Shown here: piece after piece, positions 5,243 to 9,642 of the stretch
Position numbering within the stretch: the first letter of the stretch is position 1
How the letters are laid out: each line of letters opens with the position of its first letter
DNA from: Rhodospirillales bacterium
GTDB lineage: Bacteria; Pseudomonadota; Alphaproteobacteria; CACIAM-22H2
DNA: 9,642 nt
Assembly: GCA_016195145.1 (NCBI GenBank)
Contig: JACQAF010000228.1
Span: 1 to 9,642, forward strand
Direction of reading: 5' to 3'
The notes under the pieces: generated by a model
Databases searched by the model: none
Told to the model about the DNA's origin: nothing
Seen by the model: the letters and a program-made list of their open reading frames with translations, nothing else
Program-made: the position numbers and the translations under genes

Positions 5243-6628
5243 ATGTCCGCTCCCCCGACTTCCCGCGGCGCACCGATCGCCCATCGCCGCCAGCTCGTCG
5301 AATACCTCGCCAGCGGCTCCAGGCCGCGCGACATGTGGCGCATCGGCACCGAGCACGAGAAATTTTGCTTCCGGCTCGACAATCTGCGGCCGCTGCCCTA
5401 TGACGGCGATCGCGCCAGCATCCGCGCCATGCTCGAAGGGCTGACGCGCTTCGGCTGGCAGCCGGTGGAGGAGAACGGCAAGGTCATCGCGCTGATCAAG
5501 GACGCCTGCAACATCACTCTCGAACCGGGCGGCCAGCTCGAACTGTCGGGCGCGCAGCTATCGACCATTCATCAGACCTGCGACGAGGTGAACACCCATC
5601 TCGACGAGTGCAAGACGGTGGCGACCGAGCTTGGCATCGGCCTGCTCGGCCACGGCTTCAATCCGAAATGGGCGCGCGCCGATACGCCATGGATGCCGAA
5701 GGGCCGCTACAAGATCATGCGCGACTATATGCCGAAGAAAGGGTCGCTCGGCCTCGACATGATGCTGCGGACCTGCACGGTGCAGGTGAATCTCGATTTC
5801 GAATCCGAGGCCGACATGGTGCGGAAATTCCGCATCAGCCTCGCGCTTCAGCCGGTGGCCACGGCGCTGTTCGCCAATTCGCCGTTTATCGAAGGCAAGC
5901 CCAACGGCTTTCGCAGCTATCGCAGCCATATCTGGACCGACACCGACCCGGATCGCTGCGGCATGCTGCCCTTCGTCTTCGAGTCGGGCTTCGGGTTCGA
6001 ACGCTATGTCGACTATATCCTCGACGTGCCGATGTATTTCGTCTATCGCGACGGCGGTTACATCGACGCCAGCGGCCAGTCCTTCCGCGATTTTCTTGAC
6101 GGCAAGCTGCCGGCGCTGCCGGGCGAGCTGCCGAGCATCGGCGATTTTTCGGACCATCTGACGACCGCGTTTCCCGAGGTGCGGCTCAAGCGCTATCTCG
6201 AAATGCGCGGCGCCGATGGCGGGCCGTGGCGGTGGCTGTGCGCGCTGCCGGCGCTGTGGGTCGGACTGCTCTACGACGCAACGGCGCTCGGCGAAGCGGC
6301 CGAACTGATCGGCGACTGGACGACCGAAGAGCATGCGCAGTTGCGGCGCGACGTGCCGCGCCATGCGCTGGCGACGCCGTTCCGCAAGGGAACGTTACGC
6401 GATGTCGCGCAGCGGGTGGTCGAAATCGCCCGCGGCGGCCTTGCCCGGCGGGCGTGCACCGAGAGCGGATGCGCAGGCGCGGAGGGTGGGCGCGACGAGA
6501 CGCATTTTCTCGATATTCTCGTCGCCATCGCCGAGAGCGGACTCTGCCCTGCCGAGGAGGTTCTGGCCAAATTCAGGGGTCCTTGGCAGGGCAGCGTCGA
6601 TCCGTTGTTCAGCGAGTACGCTTACTGA
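5243..6628 (+). CDS. gshA: glutamate-cysteine ligase, plant/alphaproteobacterial type
   Basis: A 461-residue cytosolic ATP-dependent ligase that joins glutamate and cysteine to gamma-glutamylcysteine, the first step of glutathione synthesis. It belongs to the GCS2/plant-type family. GTEHEKF (35-41) and ITLEPGGQLELSG (91-103) are the characteristic metal/glutamate-binding segments. RTCTVQVNLDF, a little over 170 residues in, and MLPFVFESGFGFERYVDY further on also match the family. The frame stays open upstream to 5054, but that stretch overlaps rsmE, so ATG 5243 is chosen, giving the expected N-terminus and length. No strong ribosome-binding site is visible (only GGAA at 5230-5233). Translation may depend on coupling to rsmE, whose stop lies 31 nt upstream. 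The stop is 10 nt from the stop of the convergent binding-protein gene. Confidence 0.95.
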   Translation: MSAPPTSRGAPIAHRRQLVEYLASGSRPRDMWRIGTEHEKFCFRLDNLRPLPYDGDRASIRAMLEGLTRFGWQPVEENGKVIALIKDACNITLEPGGQLELSGAQLSTIHQTCDEVNTHLDECKTVATELGIGLLGHGFNPKWARADTPWMPKGRYKIMRDYMPKKGSLGLDMMLRTCTVQVNLDFESEADMVRKFRISLALQPVATALFANSPFIEGKPNGFRSYRSHIWTDTDPDRCGMLPFVFESGFGFERYVDYILDVPMYFVYRDGGYIDASGQSFRDFLDGKLPALPGELPSIGDFSDHLTTAFPEVRLKRYLEMRGADGGPWRWLCALPALWVGLLYDATALGEAAELIGDWTTEEHAQLRRDVPRHALATPFRKGTLRDVAQRVVEIARGGLARRACTESGCAGAEGGRDETHFLDILVAIAESGLCPAEEVLAKFRGPWQGSVDPLFSEYAY

Positions 6629-6638
6629 ACGCCGGGCT

Positions 6639-7643
6639 TTAGGGGATCGGTCGTAGCTTGAGCTCGTCGGCCGTCGCGCTCACGAAGCCGTAGCCCGCAT
6701 AGGCCGACTGCGCCGCCGGGGTGCCGAGAAACGCCAGATACTTCGCCGCCGCGGCCTTGTGCTTGCCGTTGGTCAGCGCGCCGATCGCATAGGCGACCTC
6801 GTCGCGCAGGCTGTCGGCAGGCGGCAGCTCGATCGCCTCGACCTGGGCGCCGTCGCGAACCGCCTCGATCACCTCGGTCTTCCACACGATGCCGGCGTCC
6901 GAACGCCCGTCGCGCAGCCGGTCGGGCGTTTCGCGATGATGGACGGCGGTGAACCAGTTGTTCTCGGTCGTCTGGCACGAGAAACATTCCTTGCCGCCCG
7001 AGATGCGGTCCCACAGGCCATGCCGCTCCAACACCTTGCGGGCGTAGAACTGCATGATGCCTTCGTTGATCGGGTTGGGCATCGAGGTGCGAATTTCGGC
7101 CCGGCCGAGATCGGCGACGCCGCGAACCTTCTTCGGGTTGCCCTTGGCGACCATGATCTGCAACTCGTTATGCATGTAGACGGCGTAGGTATCCATCATG
7201 CCAGCCTGCTTGAGCTGCTTGAGATGGCCGAGATTGACCGACGCATATACATCCGGGGTGCCTGGATAGTCCTTGCCGCCATAGGTCCAGCCGCCGGCCT
7301 TGATAGCGTTGAGGATCAGGCCGGGGGGCAGAGTGATCAAGCCGACGCTGGTGTTGGGGCTATATTTCTGGAAGGCGGCGACCACGTCGTCCATGGCAAA
7401 AAACTGGTTGCCGGCCAGCCACAGGATGACGTCCGAATCCTGCATGCGCGCGAAGGCTTCGGGCCCCTGTGCGATCTTGCCGTCGCGGGCATAGACCTTG
7501 ATGTCGGTATCCTTGTTGGGCGGAATTTGGGCGAATTTGGCCGCCGGTGCCTGGGCCAAAGTTTGCCCGGCTTCCGTCGGCACGGGCGAAAAGGCGACCG
7601 CAGCCAAGGCTGCGAGTAGAGCAACCGATATCCTCCGGCTCAT
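6639..7643 (-). CDS. orphan ModA-like periplasmic substrate-binding protein with CxxC
   Basis: A 334-residue exported protein. A Sec signal peptide spans residues 1-25 (MSRRISVALLAALAAVAFSP..., cleavage near EA-GQ). The mature part has an extra segment (about 27-70) before a type II periplasmic-binding fold resembling molybdate/tungstate-binding ModA: DVILWLAGN (71-79), LPPGLILNAI (105-114), PDVYASVN (130-137), SDAGIVWKTEVIEAV (248-262) and the C-terminal AAKYLAFLGTPAAQSAYAGYGF (299-320). Unlike classical ModA, it carries ECFSCQ (Cys220, Cys223) followed by FTAVHHRETP (231-240). No ABC permease or ATPase gene is adjacent, so the ligand is not implied by context. GGAGG at 7650-7654 on this strand, 6 nt before the ATG, supports the start. 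It may bind an oxyanion or a metal complex; neither is shown. Confidence 0.85.
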   Translation of the reverse strand: MSRRISVALLAALAAVAFSPVPTEAGQTLAQAPAAKFAQIPPNKDTDIKVYARDGKIAQGPEAFARMQDSDVILWLAGNQFFAMDDVVAAFQKYSPNTSVGLITLPPGLILNAIKAGGWTYGGKDYPGTPDVYASVNLGHLKQLKQAGMMDTYAVYMHNELQIMVAKGNPKKVRGVADLGRAEIRTSMPNPINEGIMQFYARKVLERHGLWDRISGGKECFSCQTTENNWFTAVHHRETPDRLRDGRSDAGIVWKTEVIEAVRDGAQVEAIELPPADSLRDEVAYAIGALTNGKHKAAAAKYLAFLGTPAAQSAYAGYGFVSATADELKLRPIP

Positions 7644-7668
7644 CTAAACCCTCCCTCGTGAATGTAAA

Positions 7669-7674
7669 ATTGTA
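7669..7674 (-). promoter_or_regulatory. possible -10 element for the binding-protein gene
   Basis: TACAAT on the minus strand (5/6 to TATAAT), about 25 nt before the ATG and just ahead of the strong GGAGG site. No good -35 hexamer lies 16-18 bp upstream, so an activator would be needed if this is the promoter. This is weak evidence. Confidence 0.25.
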
Positions 7675-7881
7675 CTACGAGTTTGACCGGCGTATTCCGC
7701 TACTACGCAGCAGGCGGTGTAGGCTTCGGTTATTGCCCGGCCGCTAGGTGCGAGCAGGGATTTAAAGATTAGCATGGGCGAATATTAAAGAAAGTCTAGA
7801 TTTGCGGCCCGGAAAAACGACGCCACCCGCGCCATGGTCCCAGCACAGAAAAGATAACTTAAGATATTGAATCTAAAACGA

Positions 7882-7945
7882 TTCGCGCGCGGGCCGGGTG
7901 TCTGGCAACCGGCCGGCCGGCTATGCCGCGGAGACCGCGCGCGAA
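7882..7945. repeat. 11-bp perfect inverted repeat with GC-rich interior
   Basis: TTCGCGCGCGG (7882-7892) is the exact reverse complement of CCGCGCGCGAA (7935-7945). The 42-nt interior contains the self-complementary CCGGCCGGCCGG (7909-7920), so an RNA from either strand could fold into a long branched stem-loop. No T-run follows on either strand. Confidence 0.55.
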
Positions 7946-7956
7946 CCGTCGAATAT

Positions 7957-7987
7957 CCCTGGTTTTCGTTAAACCGATAAACCAGGG
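7957..7987 (-). terminator. candidate transcription end hairpin of the Lys-rich gene
   Basis: CCCTGGTTT (7957-7965) pairs perfectly with AAACCAGGG (7979-7987) around a 13-nt loop. It lies 22 nt after the stop of the Lys-rich gene on the minus strand. No U-tract follows, so it is not a standard intrinsic terminator. A second AAACC copy (7971-7975) allows an alternative, smaller stem with GGTTT (7961-7965). Confidence 0.35.
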
Positions 7988-8009
7988 GAAGTTCCGTTTA
8001 GGGCGTCGA

Positions 8010-8246
8010 CTATTGAGCCGGCTTCTTCGCGACGTCCTTCTTTTTCTTCTGCGCCGGCTTCTTCGCCGCCTGCTTCTTCTTCTTGGCCGGCTTCTTTGCG
8101 GCTTTCTTTTCGGTCGGTTCGGCCGACTGGACGTTCACGACCTGGCTGTGCCGCGGGTTCAGCTGTGCCGGCGCGGCGGTCGCCGTGCTGGCTGCAAACC
8201 CAATGCCCAACACCGCGGCCAGAGCCGCGATGATGACTTTGTTCAT
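8010..8246 (-). CDS. small exported Lys/Ala/Pro-repeat protein, 78 aa
   Basis: A 78-residue protein with a clear Sec signal peptide (MNKVIIAALAAVLGIGFAAS, cleavage near ATA-A at 22-25), a short neutral region, and then a tail (47-78) in which 16 of 32 residues are lysine and the rest are mostly Ala, Pro and Gln. The tail is imperfect repeats of AAKKPAxKKKK (11-12 residues), mirrored in DNA by three copies of a KKPA-coding 11-mer spaced 36 and 33 bp apart. The start is set by GAGGA (plus coordinates 8252-8256), 5 nt before ATG 8246; two ATGs five and four codons upstream have no such site. TATTAT on the minus strand at 8289-8294 could be the -10. It resembles histone-H1-like tails but is exported. 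I do not recognise a family; a role binding anionic envelope polymers is only a guess. Confidence 0.7.
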   Translation of the reverse strand: MNKVIIAALAAVLGIGFAASTATAAPAQLNPRHSQVVNVQSAEPTEKKAAKKPAKKKKQAAKKPAQKKKKDVAKKPAQ

Positions 8247-8383
8247 CTGAGTCCTCATCATAGGGTGATAATGCGTTGTGTGACGGCGATAATACCGGCA
8301 CAGCCCAGTGTTTAAGCTGGCCGATTCCCGGCGTCAAATGAATTGCGCAGGTACGATGGAACGCTCCTTTCGATCCCCCAGCC

Positions 8384-9187
8384 TCAGCGAAGGATCAAAA
8401 GAGCGAAGATGGCTGTGCCGACGGCGATCCGGTACCAGGCGAAGGGGATGAAGCCGTGGCGGCTGATGAAGGCGATCATGGCGCGCACGACGATGAGGGC
8501 GGCAATGAACGCCGTCACGAAGCCGACGGCGATCACGCTGACGCTGTCGGCGGTCATGAACGCCCAGTTTTTGTAAACGTCGTAAACGGTTGCCGCGAAC
8601 ATGGTCGGGATGGCGAGGAAGAACGAGAACTCGGTCGCCGTCTTGCGGTCGACGTTGAACACCATCGCACCCATGATCGTGGCGCCGGCCCGCGATACGC
8701 CCGGGATCATCGCCAGTGCCTGGCAAAAACCGATCTTGAGTGCAAGCAGGGGCGGAAACTTCTCGATCGCATGATGGCGGACGACCGGCAGGTTTTTTTC
8801 GACGGCGATGATCACGACGCCGCCGAGGATCAGCGACGTCGCCACCACCCACGGGCTGAACAGCACGCTTTTGATGAAGCCATGGGCGAACGCGCCGATC
8901 ACCATCGCTGGCAGGAAGGCGACGATAATATTGCGTGCAAAGTGGAAATCGTCGGCGTTGGAAAACAGCCCGCGCGCAATGCCGAACAGGCGCGCGCGAT
9001 AGGCCCAGCATACGGCGAGGATGGCGCCGAGCTGGATGACGATCTCGAACACCTTGCCCGACGGGCCATTGAAGCCGATCAGGTCGATAAAGAGAATGAG
9101 ATGGCCGGTCGACGAAACAGGCAGGAATTCGGTCAGGCCTTCGACGGTGCCGAGAAACACGGCGTCGAGAAACGTCGTCAGATCCAT
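8384..9187 (-). CDS. uppP: undecaprenyl-diphosphatase UppP (BacA)
   Basis: A 267-residue polytopic inner-membrane phosphatase that converts undecaprenyl pyrophosphate to the monophosphate. It recycles the lipid carrier for peptidoglycan and other envelope polymers and can confer bacitracin resistance. The first signature EGLTEFLPVSSTGHL (16-30) contains Glu16, Glu20, Ser25/26 and His29. The second, PGVSRAGATI (162-171), contains the essential Arg166. The usual PGTSRSG is here PGVSRAG. Hydrophobic helices fill the rest, and the length is typical (E. coli 273). AGGGGA lies roughly 10 nt before the ATG. The gene is in the same orientation as tldD, about 100 nt downstream of it, with a strong hairpin between. 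Confidence 0.96.
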   Translation of the reverse strand: MDLTTFLDAVFLGTVEGLTEFLPVSSTGHLILFIDLIGFNGPSGKVFEIVIQLGAILAVCWAYRARLFGIARGLFSNADDFHFARNIIVAFLPAMVIGAFAHGFIKSVLFSPWVVATSLILGGVVIIAVEKNLPVVRHHAIEKFPPLLALKIGFCQALAMIPGVSRAGATIMGAMVFNVDRKTATEFSFFLAIPTMFAATVYDVYKNWAFMTADSVSVIAVGFVTAFIAALIVVRAMIAFISRHGFIPFAWYRIAVGTAIFALLILR

Positions 9188-9226
9188 GTTATGCGGGTCC
9201 CCTGGAACGAAATCAGGCCGGCATCA

Positions 9227-9251
9227 TGCGCCCGGCGACGGGCCGGGCGCA
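9227..9251 (-). terminator. 10-bp GC-rich hairpin between tldD and uppP
   Basis: TGCGCCCGGC (9227-9236), loop of five, GCCGGGCGCA (9242-9251): perfect pairing over 10 bp. It lies about 40 nt after the tldD stop and about 40 nt before the uppP start. No T-run follows on the minus strand, so it may be a weak terminator, a Rho-linked 3' end, or an mRNA processing/stability element. A smaller ATCCG/CGGAT pair (9272-9276, 9287-9291) sits just after the tldD stop. Confidence 0.45.
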
Positions 9252-9291
9252 ACCGGCGGCCGTCTTCTTATATCCGAATTTAATGCCGGAT

Positions 9292-9642
9292 TCAGGCGGC
9301 CGTGCCGCCGACGGTAAGCCGGTCGATCAGCAGCGTCGGCTGGCCGACGCCGACCGGTACCCCCTGGCCATCCTTGCCGCAGGTGCCGATGCCGGGGTCG
9401 AGCTGCATGTCGTTGCCGATCATCTTGATCCGGGTTAGCGCATCGGGGCCGTTGCCGATCAGCATCGCACCCTTGACCGCCGGGCCGACCTTGCCGTCCT
9501 CGATCAGATAGGCCTCGGCGGCGTTGAAGACGAACTTGCCCGACGTGATGTCGACCTGCCCGCCGCCGAAATTGACCGCATAGAGCCCGCGCTTGACCGA
9601 GCGGATGATTTCCTCGGGCGCGTGCTTGCCGCCAAGCATATA
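9292..9642 (-). CDS. tldD: metalloprotease TldD, 3' part (C-terminal 116 residues)
   Basis: The 5' part lies beyond the right edge. The visible residues run from YMLGGKHAPEEII to the natural end DRLTVGGTAA. LYAVNFGGGQVDITSGKFVF, AEAYLIEDGK, MIGNDMQLDPGIGTCGKDGQ and VPVGVGQPTL are highly characteristic of TldD, the metal-dependent peptidase partner of TldE/PmbA, known from microcin B17 maturation and CcdA degradation. The Cys in GTCGKDGQ corresponds, as I recall, to the cysteine zinc ligand that completes the HExxxH site; the HExxxH itself lies outside the window. The stop is at 9292-9294. The gene appears intact as far as visible. Confidence 0.95.
   Translation of the reverse strand, partial: YMLGGKHAPEEIIRSVKRGLYAVNFGGGQVDITSGKFVFNAAEAYLIEDGKVGPAVKGAMLIGNGPDALTRIKMIGNDMQLDPGIGTCGKDGQGVPVGVGQPTLLIDRLTVGGTAA

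Larger units (their letters stand above)
7644..8009. other. 366-bp non-coding spacer, AT-richer, with several inverted repeats
   Basis: No convincing gene lies between the binding-protein start (7643) and the stop of the Lys-rich gene (8010). The part at 7750-7880 is clearly richer in A/T than its surroundings, with TTAA at 7762-7765, 7785-7788 and 7859-7862, none in the N7 CtrA arrangement. From 7869 to 7990 the sequence is dense in inverted repeats: GAATC/GATTC (7869-7873, 7880-7884), an 11-bp pair (7882-7892, 7935-7945), the self-complementary run CCGGCCGGCCGG, and a 9-bp pair (7957-7965, 7979-7987). It could hold the leader of the binding-protein gene, a terminator for the Lys-rich gene, or a small RNA. 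Confidence 0.5.

Noticed and set aside
6759..7619. A 286-codon plus-strand frame opposite the binding protein
   Set aside because: The minus strand has a signal peptide, a strong ribosome-binding site and ModA-like motifs; the plus frame is a shadow.
8017..8096. CTT-rich repeats resembling a microsatellite or short CRISPR-like array
   Set aside because: They code for the repeated KKPA/KKKK tail in frame. The spacing (36 and 33 bp) and sequence do not fit CRISPR repeats and spacers.
7923..8315. A plus-strand frame encoding Leu/Arg-rich repeats opposite the Lys-rich gene
   Set aside because: It arises from the CTT repeats complementary to lysine codons. It lacks a ribosome-binding site, and the minus frame has a signal peptide and GAGGA.
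8456..9283. A 275-codon plus-strand frame opposite uppP
   Set aside because: uppP has both signature motifs and a normal length; the opposing frame is Asp/Arg/His-rich shadow sequence.

Overview
The window is GC-rich, tightly packed bacterial chromosome, almost certainly from an alphaproteobacterium and possibly a Rhodospirillales-type lineage. The evidence is the gene neighbourhood (ubiA divergent from rsmE-gshA, a DUF4170-type small protein, a plant-type glutamate-cysteine ligase), the third-position GC bias, and a perfect match to the alphaproteobacterial CtrA box. I see no rRNA, tRNA, CRISPR array, transposase or prophage gene. This is mostly core chromosome with a few lineage-specific inserts.

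Left part (1-2437, all + strand). It holds the 3' end of an unrecognised gene, then an 82-residue hypothetical protein directly downstream of a TTAA-N7-TTAA CtrA-type box. A two-gene redox cassette follows: a Tat-exported three-domain multicopper oxidase with all four copper motifs, and a single-haem c-type cytochrome. The first two complete genes have promoter-like hexamers that end only 6-8 nt before the ATG, which suggests leaderless transcripts.

Middle part (2438-6628). A DUF4170-type small protein on + runs tail-to-tail into, and overlaps by 55 bp, a METTL20/ETFB-lysine-methyltransferase-like gene on -. That gene sits just downstream of ubiA (ubiquinone biosynthesis). Divergent from ubiA are rsmE (16S rRNA m3U1498 methyltransferase) and a plant-type glutamate-cysteine ligase (glutathione synthesis). 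The possible link between ETF modification and the quinone pool (ETF to ETF-QO to ubiquinone) is the most suggestive functional connection here.

Right part (6629-9642, all - strand). It holds an orphan ModA-like periplasmic binding protein with an atypical CxxC/HH segment; a 366-bp non-coding, AT-richer spacer with several perfect inverted repeats; a small exported lysine/alanine/proline repeat protein; uppP (undecaprenyl-pyrophosphate phosphatase); and the 3' end of tldD, which runs off the window.

I found no clear-cut new multi-gene system. The best candidates for a second look are the ETFB-methyltransferase homologue beside ubiA, the orphan CxxC ModA-like protein, the secreted Lys-rich repeat protein with its structured downstream spacer, and the CtrA-box/leaderless small gene.
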